A DNA stretch of 64,000 nt, from assembly GCA_943788505.1 (NCBI GenBank), contig CALSQR010000001.1, positions 682,001-746,000 on the forward strand, in the 5' to 3' direction. Below the pieces are notes generated by a model. That model worked only from the letters and a program-made list of their open reading frames with translations. It was not told where the DNA came from and did no database searches. Made by a program: the position numbers and the translations under genes. The stretch is from an uncultured bacterium. Its GTDB lineage: Bacteria > Bacteroidota > Rhodothermia > Rhodothermales > UBA10348. Shown here one piece after another: positions 43,204 through 52,419 of the stretch (position 1 is the stretch's first letter; every line of letters starts with the position of its first letter).

Positions 43204-44168
43204 GTCAGGGTAAGAATATGGGCTGGGCCGCCAAACCCATCATCGAAGGGAAGTAAGGCGTAGTCAAATACTAGGTCGACGACTTCAACCCCCACTCCCG
43301 CCGAGAAATCTCGCAAGTAGTCATTTGAGAGATATCCAACTCGTGCTGTAACTGTCTCGAGTACTTCCCCTGAAAGACCGACATGCATGCGCGTTGATTC
43401 CGTAACGAAATTTCTGGAAACCTCGAGCAACAAAGAGGTCGAGAGGAAGGCGGCTCCATCAAGCGCCGTTATCATTCTGAAAGGAAATACCTCAATACCA
43501 ACTCGAGCAGTCTTTGGTAATTCGGTAGCCTCCACGTTCAACTCCTGCATCTTTCCAAGATTGGAATAAGTAGCCCCGAAGTGCACACTTTCTCCAGCCA
43601 GCGCGCCCTGCACCCCGAAGTCAAACCCGTATCCGTTGGCCGCATTTGTATAGATCCGTTCGGAAAGAAATTTTACGGTCATGCCCGTACGCAACGGCCC
43701 GAAGCGGTGAGCAATCGAAGCGCCGGCACTAACGAACTGTGCATCAAAGGCTCCATCTGACTCCCCAGGTTGTTGCCTCGCTTCGAGATCACCTGCGCCT
43801 GTCGCTATCATAAATAGGCCCACTCCTGACTTTTCACCCAATGCAAAGCCTGCATTCAACGCGTAGGTGCGAACATCAGCAATCCAGACGTGATGAGATA
43901 GAGCGAGCTCATGGCCACTACCACCCGCTAGACCTGCCGGATTCCAGTAGGTTGCAAAGGCTCCAGTTGTTGTTGCTACACCTGCATCTCCACGAGCTAA
44001 TGCTTCAGCATTTGTCCCCAACGTGAGAAAAGAGAGACCAGAATCTTGCGCAAAAGCTCGTGTTGGCGCACCCAAGACGAAAGCACCAACGATCAGTATT
44101 GTCCATAGGACCTGCTGAAGAATATGCGTTACTTCAGTTCTGCCTGTTGAGGAAAAAATGTTGGCCAT
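43191..44168 (-). CDS. PorV/PorQ-like outer membrane protein
   Basis: 325 residues with a signal peptide ending AFAQD and a beta-barrel of the FadL/PorV type. The opening FLTLGTNAEALARGDAGVA, then FATYWNPAGLAGG, is the recognisable PorV/UPF0164 start. PorV is a shuttle protein of the type IX secretion system; PorQ-type relatives have other roles. It is the last gene of a four-gene minus-strand operon that also encodes a second such barrel and a BNR protein with a FlgD-like end. Its specific job is inferred from context. Confidence 0.82.
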   Translation of the reverse strand: MANIFSSTGRTEVTHILQQVLWTILIVGAFVLGAPTRAFAQDSGLSFLTLGTNAEALARGDAGVATTTGAFATYWNPAGLAGGSGHELALSHHVWIADVRTYALNAGFALGEKSGVGLFMIATGAGDLEARQQPGESDGAFDAQFVSAGASIAHRFGPLRTGMTVKFLSERIYTNAANGYGFDFGVQGALAGESVHFGATYSNLGKMQELNVEATELPKTARVGIEVFPFRMITALDGAAFLSTSLLLEVSRNFVTESTRMHVGLSGEVLETVTARVGYLSNDYLRDFSAGVGVEVVDLVFDYALLPFDDGFGGPAHILTLTYGF

Positions 44169-44231
44169 TGCACTTCAATTGAGGTAAAAGGACGAGGACT
44201 GCCGCAAGCGGCATGTTGATCTTCAATAATC

Positions 44232-45341
44232 TTAGAGGAATAACTGCAATCCGAGTATATGCACTCGGCCCGAGGCCTGCCACTCCATGGCAAATGCATA
44301 GTCGAAGCGTAATCTCAGTTGACCAATAAGTTGTTCGGCACTGAATCCAGCCGAGGGCCGTACGGAGTCTAGGACATCCGAACCTAGTTGCTCAATGCCA
44401 GCCCGAATGGCAAAACCTGTAGCAGGAAGATACTCACCCCCCAAACGGAGACGCGTTTCTCGCAGCGTCAACTCAGATTCTTCTCTGACACGCGCCGGAG
44501 AATCTCCGAGGATCCGAGGCTCATAGGTGTATACGTTACGCGAAATCATCCGATTCTCCACTTCAAGCGAGAGTAGGAGTCGATCATTCAAACGTTGATT
44601 TGCTAGCCCTAAACGTAGGCGACGAGGGAAATTTTCTTGGATGTTGCTCCCGCTTCCGCCAATATCTCCGGAATCCCAGGAATAGCGAGCTAGCATATCA
44701 TCCAAGACGAGAGCGACAGCCCAGCCTGGACGCAGTCGAACTGCCACACCAAGGTCAGCTCCGATAGTTTGAGCGGGTGTTAGGCCTTCAAATAGATCGG
44801 TCCTAAACATCTGCAGGTTGATACCAGCACTGACCCGATCACTCAATCGTAAGCCAAATGCCAAGAACCCCGCATACTCATCTACAGATAGTTTGCCAGT
44901 GTGGAAACCGCTGTTATCGCGGCCATCAATGTCCGACACTGACGCATGAATGATGCCTAGAGCAAAACCAGCTCGTTGCTGCAAGGGAGCGCCAAGCTGA
45001 AGAACTTGCTGGGAGCGGTCGAAACTCATCGATGAGACTGACATCCTGATGGACTGCCCGGCCTGGTGTGGAGCATGCGCAGGATTGTAGTATGGAGAGG
45101 TACCTGAAAAAATATCTGCAGCCAGGGCATTACCCATCGAAATACCTCGCGCTCCGAAACCTGTGCGGGAAAATGCTCCTGCGTGCTGTGCTTGCACGGC
45201 TGGCACACCAATGGTCAGGCATAAAAACAGAGACGCAGCCATTTTACAGAGTGATCTCCTCGACATGTTGGCCTCGACTCTCATTTTGGCTTTACTCAGC
45301 ATGTTGGAACGAATCCGTGTGATTTTGAGGTTTCGATTCAT
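44232..45341 (-). CDS. Second PorV/PorQ-like outer membrane barrel
   Basis: 369 residues by the ORF-track start, whose ATG overlaps the upstream stop as ATGA. A later methionine (MSRRSLCKMAASLFL) gives a better-shaped signal peptide ending VQAQ, so the true N-terminus may be about 25 residues shorter. The mature start GFGARGISMGNALAADIFSG followed by SPYYNPAHAP has the same glycine/asparagine pattern as PorV-type proteins. Alternating hydrophobic residues continue to the last strand (GLQLFL). It is distinct in sequence from the neighbour at 43191, so the pair is not a recent duplication. Confidence 0.75.
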   Translation of the reverse strand: MNRNLKITRIRSNMLSKAKMRVEANMSRRSLCKMAASLFLCLTIGVPAVQAQHAGAFSRTGFGARGISMGNALAADIFSGTSPYYNPAHAPHQAGQSIRMSVSSMSFDRSQQVLQLGAPLQQRAGFALGIIHASVSDIDGRDNSGFHTGKLSVDEYAGFLAFGLRLSDRVSAGINLQMFRTDLFEGLTPAQTIGADLGVAVRLRPGWAVALVLDDMLARYSWDSGDIGGSGSNIQENFPRRLRLGLANQRLNDRLLLSLEVENRMISRNVYTYEPRILGDSPARVREESELTLRETRLRLGGEYLPATGFAIRAGIEQLGSDVLDSVRPSAGFSAEQLIGQLRLRFDYAFAMEWQASGRVHILGLQLFL

Positions 45342-46927
45342 TCTATTACCAAGATCTTGCCCCTAAACCGATCAGAACCGGCTCGGATTTCATAAAAGTA
45401 GGCACCGTTTGCCACCTGCATGCCGCGACTATCCGTTCCGTCCCAAAGACTTTCTGCGACTCCATCAACTCCCGATTCACGCAGCGTTCTGACCGTATTC
45501 ATTCCAAAGTCGAAGATGCGGATCTCAATGTTTTGCATTGAACCCGTCTCGTACTTGATGCGCACATACCGATCTTCGCCCGGCGAAAACGGATTTGGAT
45601 ACGCGAAGGCGTCAACGTCTGGAGCAAGTGAAGACGGCTCATCTGGGTGCAGAGGGACATCTACTCTGAATAAAGTCCAAGACGCCGCCTCATCGTCGGA
45701 GCGAAGTAATCCATCCGATGTCCCTACCCACAAGATGCCATCATCTACTTCAACAGAAAACACTTCTGAGCCTTGCCGAACAAGTCTGGATGGTTGAGTC
45801 CGGTCCCTAAACTGGTTGACTGAATTCCAGGTTCGTCCACCATCATCCGTCATAAACAGTCCCCCATCTCCGGCAGCATACACCCGATTACCGTCGAAGG
45901 CGAAGTCATAAATTCGTTCGCCTAATAACGTTTGCTCGAAGCTCTGGCCCCCGTTTGAGGTGAAGGAGACACCAAACTGACCGGTACCTCCTCCTGACTC
46001 TCCCGTATTCCAAGTGGCTGTCCAAATCACGCTGCCACTACCCATCTCTTGTTCTTCGATGGAAATGATCCAGTCCCCAGTTAGCGAAGAAGAAGTCCCG
46101 TCAGCTTTAAACTTCTGCCAGCCGACTCCTCCATCCGTGGATTTGTTGAGACCTCCTGCCGTTCCCGCCCAGACCGTTCCGTCAGACGCCACCAGTACAG
46201 AAAAGCCCATGTGATTTAATGACCCGTTACTTCCCCTTTGTGGCTCAAGGGAAAACGAATAGGGCTGATCCGGGGAAATCGCGTCGAGATTGTCTGGCGG
46301 AAGCACTACCCGCTCCCAATTCCGACCATAATCAAGCGAGCGACGAAGCCCACTGGCCCATCCTGCAACGTACAAGACTTCTGTAGCTGCGTCATAGTCC
46401 ACATCAAAAGGTGGACTCTGTTGGGGAACGATGACTGGAAGTGCAGGCAGAATAGACACACCATACTCCTGCGTATCAGCTTCCGGCCCGTCTAATTGCG
46501 GAAATCGATACTGGAAAGATTGTCCTCCGTCTATAGAAACAAGGAAGCCTGAGGCCGTTTGAATACTTTCGCCTCCGCTTCGGTCTGCTCTTCCAAGCCC
46601 AGCGACAATCACGTCTCCCTCAACATCAATCGAAAATAGCCGGTTTACGGTTCCAAATAGAGAATCCGAATCGGGGACATACCATGATGCGCCTCCATCC
46701 GCGGAGTTACTCAAAAAAGGACCTGCCCAAATCACTCCGCCCGAAGCGTGAAGGTTGGCTACGCTATTGTTCAGAATTCCGTACGGGCTAAGATCAGGTC
46801 CCCCTACTGACTGGCGAGCTGATGCACTGGTAGCCGCAACGGCTAGTAGCCCAAATAGGGCCAATACACCTGCTGAGATTCGTTTTTGCTTCATTTTGGA
46901 TCGATGCCCTTTCATGGTGCTATTCAT
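45338..46927 (-). CDS. Secreted BNR/beta-propeller protein with FlgD-like C-terminal domain
   Basis: 529 residues with a signal peptide ending ASARQ. The body contains several sialidase-type BNR/Asp-box repeats (SADGGASW, SLDYGRNW, STDGGVGW, TDDGGRTW, SDDEAASW), which form a beta-propeller. No sialidase catalytic arginines are apparent, so glycosidase activity should not be assumed. The last 85 residues (YPNPFSPGEDRYVRIKY, then FDFGMNTVRTL, NGAYFYEIRAG) are a FlgD-like Ig domain of the kind used as a C-terminal sorting region on exported Bacteroidota proteins. It is coupled by ATGA to the downstream barrel gene. Confidence 0.83.
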   Translation of the reverse strand: MNSTMKGHRSKMKQKRISAGVLALFGLLAVAATSASARQSVGGPDLSPYGILNNSVANLHASGGVIWAGPFLSNSADGGASWYVPDSDSLFGTVNRLFSIDVEGDVIVAGLGRADRSGGESIQTASGFLVSIDGGQSFQYRFPQLDGPEADTQEYGVSILPALPVIVPQQSPPFDVDYDAATEVLYVAGWASGLRRSLDYGRNWERVVLPPDNLDAISPDQPYSFSLEPQRGSNGSLNHMGFSVLVASDGTVWAGTAGGLNKSTDGGVGWQKFKADGTSSSLTGDWIISIEEQEMGSGSVIWTATWNTGESGGGTGQFGVSFTSNGGQSFEQTLLGERIYDFAFDGNRVYAAGDGGLFMTDDGGRTWNSVNQFRDRTQPSRLVRQGSEVFSVEVDDGILWVGTSDGLLRSDDEAASWTLFRVDVPLHPDEPSSLAPDVDAFAYPNPFSPGEDRYVRIKYETGSMQNIEIRIFDFGMNTVRTLRESGVDGVAESLWDGTDSRGMQVANGAYFYEIRAGSDRFRGKILVIE

Positions 46928-46930
46928 GTT

Positions 46931-47791
46931 TTATTGCACCACAATCGTTCTGGAAACTGTTCCGCTGCGTAATCCCGTGCGGTCTACAGCCGTGAATTCG
47001 AAGGAGTTCGTTCCTGCGCTATTGGAGGCGTCTAGCTGAATGGTAAGCGTGTACACACCATCACCGGCATCGAGGTCCCCACTGCTTCCAAATCCATTGT
47101 TGCAGGTTCCGCTACCGCCGTCATCACACAAACGAAGCGTGGCGGCACCATTTACAATGACCTCTACGAAGGCAACATTGTCCAATCCATCTGGATCGCT
47201 GACTGTTGCCTGAATGGAAATACTAATTGGGGGTAGCCCTGCTGCGGGTCGAGTAACCTGATCAGGCATGTCGATGGACATGATTTCCGGTGGCGCGCTT
47301 TCGCCGCTCACTTGAATCGATCCATAGGCAGTGTTACTGATATTCCCTGCTGCGTCGGCCGCAAAAACGGAAACAACGAATTGCCCTCCAGATGCACGAG
47401 GAACCGTCAAATCAAGGCGTGAAGTGAATGTCCCGGCATTGCCTAACTGAACTTCCTCCTGCGCAAGCGGCGCTTGGCCTGGAGATGAAGAGCGAATCAA
47501 CACGAAGGCTGCGGTCAAATCGTTATCAGCATCCGTCACGTCAGCCGTAACGGTGATTTGAGCCGAAACGGTTTCTCCTTCTCCTCCCAATTGATCCAAA
47601 GCAAGTACCTCTGGCGACACCTGAATGCCAGATACTACCGGAGAGGATGCTGTTGGGTCTGTAACACCGGGAACGGAGTCACACGACGTAAAAACCAGCA
47701 GAAAAAAGGCAAAAAGCCACGTTGGGACGTTGCCGTGGAAGAATGGTCGATTTCCGTTGGAAACCTCAGTTAGTCCGAGATGAAGCGTCAT
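46931..47791 (-). CDS. Ig-like-domain lipoprotein
   Basis: About 286 residues from the ATG at 47791. The hydrophobic stretch WLFAFFLLVFTSCDS ends in a lipobox, so it is probably a lipoprotein. Three bacterial Ig-like or cadherin-like modules follow: VSGIQVSPEVLALDQ, PPEIMSIDMPDQVTRP, and a calcium-binding-like segment DLDAGDGVYTLTIQLD. No enzyme motif is seen. It is the first gene of the operon with the BNR protein 3 bp later and two PorV-like barrels, so it likely shares the same surface structure. Confidence 0.7.
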   Translation of the reverse strand: MTLHLGLTEVSNGNRPFFHGNVPTWLFAFFLLVFTSCDSVPGVTDPTASSPVVSGIQVSPEVLALDQLGGEGETVSAQITVTADVTDADNDLTAAFVLIRSSSPGQAPLAQEEVQLGNAGTFTSRLDLTVPRASGGQFVVSVFAADAAGNISNTAYGSIQVSGESAPPEIMSIDMPDQVTRPAAGLPPISISIQATVSDPDGLDNVAFVEVIVNGAATLRLCDDGGSGTCNNGFGSSGDLDAGDGVYTLTIQLDASNSAGTNSFEFTAVDRTGLRSGTVSRTIVVQ

Positions 47792-47921
47792 CAAACCCCG
47801 TATCGTAGAAATCCCGTGCAAAGTGGAAAGGTCGGTAGCAAACGGGATCGATAGGCGAACGTTTCGTTGGGAATGAGGGAATTACAACTGACTCGTTAAG
47901 GGTACCCCGCTTGAGTCTGTT

Positions 47922-49109
47922 CTACCCAAGGTACAGCGGCCGGAAACTGAAACACAGGGCAAAAATAAAGAGCCCAAGCCATGCTAGCTTTCTGCGGCCC
48001 GGAGTCAGTGGCTCCATGAACACAACAGGTGGATGATCGACCTTAATAAGTACGACGATGAGCAGACACCAAACCAGCCAACCACTATACCCGAAAGAAT
48101 TGACTACGGTTAGCAAACCTGACCCTATGGCCGAGAATACTACTAGCCCCAAAACGCCCGGTACAATCCATCGGTAGTCTCCGCTAAAGATCCTGACAAG
48201 GAAAACCAGGAAGATGGTCGATAAGATGACCCAAACAAGTTGTCCCAGCCCAGGACCCATGGATGCTAACCAAGGAGTCATTTCATCGATAAATCCAATA
48301 CCCCCAGAAAGAAGCAATAACATGACGAAACTTCGCGCCATTATGCGATGCCACTTGGGGCCCACCAAGGCATATAACATGTGGCCACCGTCCAATTGTC
48401 CGACTGGCAGCAAGTTTAGCGCCGTGAAAAATAGTCCTAACCAACCTGCAAAGAGTACCGGATAGTGGTACATCTCCCACATCGGAGGCACGTCGCTGAA
48501 CAATTGGGACAGCATCCAATACAGAGGCGTCATGCCAATGGTCAATGTGGTCAGGCCTTCTGCAGCTGGAATCGGCGACGGATCATCCGGAAAAGAACCA
48601 TTCTGGGCTATGTACTCCTTTAGAGCCTCATGACCATAGAAGCCATCGACATACCCGAGATCTGGAAGTGTTATAAAGCCGACGATTAAGACACCTAGCG
48701 CGATAACGAAGCCGGCAAGCGGACCTGCCGCTCCAATATCGAACAACTTGGTCATCGACGGGACCTGTTCTCGGATGCGAATAACAGCTCCAAACGTTCC
48801 TATCCCGTTGAAGGGAAAAGGTATATAGTATGGTAGCGAAACAGCTACGCGATGGAAGCGGGCAGCGAAGTAATGACCGAATTCGTGTACGGAAAGAAAT
48901 AGAAGCAGCGATCCGCCAAATCGTAGTCCATCCAGCAAAAAGGGCGTTGATATACCCATCTGCCCTATCGAAAACCATGGAGCGGCGGCATCGTAGATCA
49001 AGATCCGAGCGGCCATTTGTGCCCCAGAAAACACTGTCGTCGCTAGTGTTAGCAAAAAGAGCACAACATGAAGCCAGTAGCGGTCCTTGAACCCTGCCTG
49101 ATCAGTCAT
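47922..49109 (-). CDS. Site-2-protease-family (M50) membrane metalloprotease
   Basis: 395 residues with eight or more membrane segments. The zinc motif is HEFGH (His75, Glu76, His79) in SVHEFGHYFAARFHRV, and the third ligand is in LPVGQLDGGHML near residue 250. It lacks the PDZ domain of RseP, matching the other M50 branch whose members sit beside metabolic genes. Substrates are unknown; a regulated-intramembrane-proteolysis role is possible. It starts 2 bp after the aminotransferase stop on the same strand, so they share a transcript. Confidence 0.88.
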   Translation of the reverse strand: MTDQAGFKDRYWLHVVLFLLTLATTVFSGAQMAARILIYDAAAPWFSIGQMGISTPFLLDGLRFGGSLLLFLSVHEFGHYFAARFHRVAVSLPYYIPFPFNGIGTFGAVIRIREQVPSMTKLFDIGAAGPLAGFVIALGVLIVGFITLPDLGYVDGFYGHEALKEYIAQNGSFPDDPSPIPAAEGLTTLTIGMTPLYWMLSQLFSDVPPMWEMYHYPVLFAGWLGLFFTALNLLPVGQLDGGHMLYALVGPKWHRIMARSFVMLLLLSGGIGFIDEMTPWLASMGPGLGQLVWVILSTIFLVFLVRIFSGDYRWIVPGVLGLVVFSAIGSGLLTVVNSFGYSGWLVWCLLIVVLIKVDHPPVVFMEPLTPGRRKLAWLGLFIFALCFSFRPLYLG

Positions 49110-49111
49110 AT

Positions 49112-50329
49112 TCAGGGACGCTCCAGTCGTGCAAAGGCTGCGTCCAGTCGGTCACAAGCTTGTTTTAGCTCAGCCTCTGAGGCCGCGTAGGACATTCTAA
49201 GACCAGTCGGTGCTCCGAACGCCTGTCCCGGTACCAACGCAACGTCATGTTCTTCCAGGATAAACATGCATAAATCTTGGGAATCCTTGATGTGCCCACC
49301 TGCAGGAGTTCGGCTTCCGAGCCATTGGCCAATATCAGGAAAAAGGTAAAAGGCCCCTTGAGGAGTCGGGCACTTGACACCCGGTAATCTCGCTAGTCTC
49401 TCCAGCATCAAGTCACGACGTATCCGAAATGCAGATACCATGTTTGCAACAATGGAGGGATCCATTTCTAATGCAGCGATTCCCGCTTTCTGGGTTATGG
49501 TCGATGGTGCCGATGTGAATTGGCTCTGGAGTTTGGAAGCGGCCTTGACGATGGGCAGAGCAGCAGCCATGTATCCAAGCCGCCATCCCGTCATCGCATA
49601 AGCCTTGGAGAATCCATTAACCGTAATGGTTCTTTCCTTCATCCCATCAAAACTGGCGATACTTTTGTGAGGCACTTCATATACAATGTGTTCGTAGATC
49701 TCGTCTGAAATCACATACATATCAGGGTGACGCAATAACACGTCAACAATATCAGCCAACTGCTCCGGGGAATAGACGCCTCCCGTTGGATTCGAAGGCG
49801 AGCAGAGAATCAGCATCCGAGTTTTATCGGTGATAGCTGACTCAAGTTGAGATGCCGTGAGGAGATATCCAGAATCTACCGTCGTCGAGACAGTTATCGG
49901 AGTGCCTCCAGCAAAACGAACCATTTCAGGATAGCTGACCCAGTATGGGGCAGGAATAATGACCTCATCACCAGCACGAACCAAAACGGAAACTGCTTGT
50001 GCAACCGATTGCTTGGCTCCATTGGAACAGATTATCTCATCTGGACCATACATCAAACCGTTGTCCTGCTCCAGCTTACGGGATATTGCCTCTCTCAGTT
50101 CAGGGAGGCCTAAATTATTTGTGTACTGGGTAAATCCATCACGAATCGCTTTAATGCCCGCCTCAGCAATCACTGATGGCGTGGCAAAATCAGGCTCTCC
50201 AGCACTTAGGGAGATGACGGGGTGACCCTGCCTGATGCGCTCCTTTGCCGCTGCCGTCATGGCAAGCGTGGCGGAGGGCTTCATAGAGGCGACACGTTCG
50301 TTAAACGTTAGTGGGTTGGATGAAGGCAA
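49112..50329 (-). CDS. Class I PLP aminotransferase, aspartate-aminotransferase-like
   Basis: 405 residues of fold-type I, subgroup I-gamma, as in thermophile aspartate/prephenate aminotransferases. Hallmarks are SLSAGEPDFATP, SNGAKQSVAQA, SPSNPTGGVYS, VISDEIYEHI, the PLP lysine in NGFSKAYAMTGWRLGY (near 239) and LRMSYAASE. The ORF-track start is TTG at 50329, which keeps the conserved NERVASMKPSATLAM helix. Alternatively the ATG at 50284 could be used. It lies 24 bp after coaD in a minus-strand run. Confidence 0.9.
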   Translation of the reverse strand: MPSSNPLTFNERVASMKPSATLAMTAAAKERIRQGHPVISLSAGEPDFATPSVIAEAGIKAIRDGFTQYTNNLGLPELREAISRKLEQDNGLMYGPDEIICSNGAKQSVAQAVSVLVRAGDEVIIPAPYWVSYPEMVRFAGGTPITVSTTVDSGYLLTASQLESAITDKTRMLILCSPSNPTGGVYSPEQLADIVDVLLRHPDMYVISDEIYEHIVYEVPHKSIASFDGMKERTITVNGFSKAYAMTGWRLGYMAAALPIVKAASKLQSQFTSAPSTITQKAGIAALEMDPSIVANMVSAFRIRRDLMLERLARLPGVKCPTPQGAFYLFPDIGQWLGSRTPAGGHIKDSQDLCMFILEEHDVALVPGQAFGAPTGLRMSYAASEAELKQACDRLDAAFARLERP

Positions 50330-50353
50330 TGTTCACTACCGCTGGGCGGCTAA

Positions 50354-50833
50354 TCAAGTTGAGGACAGGGCTTGGAGAACAGGCTTAGGAACGAATGAAG
50401 AAATATCTCCTCCATGCCCATGGATTTCCCGGACAATTGAGGCACTAATCAAGGCGTGACGTTCGCTTGTCATGAAAAATACGGTTTCCACTTCTGGTGC
50501 CAAGCGTCGGTTGGCGAAAGCCATGCGAAACTCATAGTCGAAGTCGGATACTTGCCTAAGCCCACGAACTAAAGCTACGGCCTCCATTGACCGGGCATAA
50601 TCAGCAAGTAGTCCGTCGAATACTTCAACGGACATGTTATCGAGATGCTGAGTGCACTCCAGTATCAGTTCGCGTCTACGTGCATTGGGGAAAAAACCAG
50701 ATTTTTCGGAATTACGCGCGATAGTTACCTGCACATGATCAAAAATCCGGCACGCTCTCTCAAGGATATCGAGATGACCGAAAGTGAAGGGATCAAAGGA
50801 CCCTGGATAAAGGGCAATGCCAGCTTTCTTCAT
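50354..50833 (-). CDS. coaD: Phosphopantetheine adenylyltransferase
   Basis: Transfers AMP from ATP to 4'-phosphopantetheine in CoA synthesis. The ATG at 50833 (MKKAGIALYPGSFDPF) gives 159 residues, the standard length; the ORF-track start is 17 codons longer. The nucleotidyl-transferase motif GSFDPFTFGH includes His20, and RGLRQVSDFDYEFRMA and the C-terminal SASIVREIHGHGGDIS are conserved. It lies in a minus-strand cluster with rsmD (74 bp upstream), a frequent pairing in bacteria. panC and panD of the same pathway are at 17-18 kb. Confidence 0.95.
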   Translation of the reverse strand: MKKAGIALYPGSFDPFTFGHLDILERACRIFDHVQVTIARNSEKSGFFPNARRRELILECTQHLDNMSVEVFDGLLADYARSMEAVALVRGLRQVSDFDYEFRMAFANRRLAPEVETVFFMTSERHALISASIVREIHGHGGDISSFVPKPVLQALSST

Positions 50834-50907
50834 CTGTTCGTCTACCTGATTAATGATCTTCTGATCGCATTTCGGAGCAGCCAAGCATCGGAGCCTGCCA
50901 ATCCCAC

Positions 50908-51456
50908 TTATTCCTGATCCAATTCCGGCCCAAAAACAGAAAGAGCTGTTTTCCCGTACTTCCTAGTGAAAAGTAATTCGGGCCTTTCTTCGATTTGGAC
51001 AGATCGATCATGTTCCAGAATAAAAAGGCCAGTCGGTTTCACCACACGCAGTGTTCGTTCTATCAATCCAGTCAGATCTTGGGCATCATAAGGTGGATCC
51101 GCTAAAATAAGGTCATAGGCTTCTTCTGGCTGTGTACTCAACCAGTTGGCGGCTCTATCCTTTACAAAACGACAAGGAGCATGTTCTTCCAACGCATACG
51201 CGTTTTTCCTTGCTAGAGACAATGCGTCAGGATCACGATCAACAAAATGCACCATAGCAGCCCCTCTGCTCCATGCTTCAAGGCCGAGGGATCCACTTCC
51301 ACAATATAGATCAGCAACATGGGCACCATCTAGGTCCATCCTGGACGAAATGATGTTGAACATAGATTCACGTGTGCGATCCGTGGTAGGCCTGATGCCG
51401 TTGCCGTCAGGCGAGGAAAGAACGCGGCGTCTGAACCGTCCAGAAATGATACGCAT
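50908..51456 (-). CDS. rsmD: 16S rRNA (guanine(966)-N2)-methyltransferase
   Basis: 182-residue SAM-dependent rRNA methyltransferase. It starts MRIISGRFRRRVL, with RPTTDRTRESMFNI, the SAM-binding DLYCGSGSLGLEAWSRGA and the catalytic motif DPPYDAQDL (near residue 122). These match RsmD. It is adjacent to coaD and 2 bp after the PilM-like gene on the same strand. Confidence 0.94.
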   Translation of the reverse strand: MRIISGRFRRRVLSSPDGNGIRPTTDRTRESMFNIISSRMDLDGAHVADLYCGSGSLGLEAWSRGAAMVHFVDRDPDALSLARKNAYALEEHAPCRFVKDRAANWLSTQPEEAYDLILADPPYDAQDLTGLIERTLRVVKPTGLFILEHDRSVQIEERPELLFTRKYGKTALSVFGPELDQE

Positions 51457-51458
51457 GA

Positions 51459-52358
51459 TTATTGAATTGCTGCTCCAATGGCCGGGACGAAGGCTTCTAT
51501 GGGATAATCTGTTTCAAAACGGTCCGGTTCCAGATTTACAATGATCCCAGGATTCAACAGTTGGACTCGATCTCCAAATGCATCCCGCAAGCCTGCCATA
51601 CCCGCCTCCCGATCAGCATTTCCATACACGTAAACCGTCTGGATATCGTGACATGTCTTGCCAAATCGGCTGCATGTGAGCAAGGCATGATAGGCAGTAT
51701 CCTCTGGATATGGTGTAACCATCGTCGAATGTGTCAGAGATTCCGCATTGTGCATCAGAATGAAATCACTTAGGCCGTCTATCATACCAACGAGTAGATA
51801 CGAACCAGTGGATAGGCTTTCTCGATGGGCTACATGCCTGAAAGACAGAGCGGCTGCGTTCATCGATGGAACCATCTGCACCTCAACGTCCGGAAATACT
51901 GACCCGACGGCACGTATATGGTTAGCCACACGCTCGTCCACGTGAGCTACAGCAAACCCTTGAACTTGTGATCTGTTTTCAGATCGGAGGTGGACCGGAA
52001 ATACGTCTCCCCCTTCCCTATTCGATGTAAACAAGCGGGTTTCGAATCCGATCAGACCACTTCGCTCTTGAACATCAGCATCGATTGGGACCGCGGTCGA
52101 AAAACGGGTCTGCAACGGTGTCGGGATCACAAACCGAATAACGGACGACGTTGTGTCCCTGAATACATCCTGAATGGCTTCCCTGATTGTCGGGAGCAAA
52201 TCAGGCTGCATTCCGAGATAAGCCACAGAGGCCGCGTCGAATTCGAATTCGCAATTTCCGAGTCGTTGTAATCGGAATCGGGATTCTGCCTGTTCAATTT
52301 CAGCGTAGCGCATCACGCTACCACTGAACTCAACTCCTGCAGTGGTCAGGCCTGCCAT
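51459..52358 (-). CDS. PilM-like actin-fold protein of unknown function
   Basis: 299 residues, no signal peptide or membrane helix. I do not recognise a characterised orthologue. The opening GVEFSGSVMRYAEI and the end PIEAFVPAIGAAIQ resemble the phosphate-loop start and last helix of PilM/FtsA-like actin-fold ATPases, and VQMVPSMNAAALSFR could be the middle helix of that fold. Strong ATP-binding glycines are less clear than in true PilM. The upstream neighbour is a short single-membrane-pass protein, the PilM-PilN order. DUF3822, which often sits beside rsmD in Bacteroidota, is the alternative. Confidence 0.5.
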   Translation of the reverse strand: MAGLTTAGVEFSGSVMRYAEIEQAESRFRLQRLGNCEFEFDAASVAYLGMQPDLLPTIREAIQDVFRDTTSSVIRFVIPTPLQTRFSTAVPIDADVQERSGLIGFETRLFTSNREGGDVFPVHLRSENRSQVQGFAVAHVDERVANHIRAVGSVFPDVEVQMVPSMNAAALSFRHVAHRESLSTGSYLLVGMIDGLSDFILMHNAESLTHSTMVTPYPEDTAYHALLTCSRFGKTCHDIQTVYVYGNADREAGMAGLRDAFGDRVQLLNPGIIVNLEPDRFETDYPIEAFVPAIGAAIQ

Positions 52359-52419
52359 GGTTACCTGCTCAAGAAAGTGTACTCGGTCAATCTACTCAAA
52401 GACTGACCCGGACGGCTTG

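Noticed and set aside
45338-46927. Sialidase activity for the BNR-repeat protein
   Set aside because: Asp-box repeats alone mark the propeller fold; the arginine triad and Tyr/Glu pair of sialidases were not seen.
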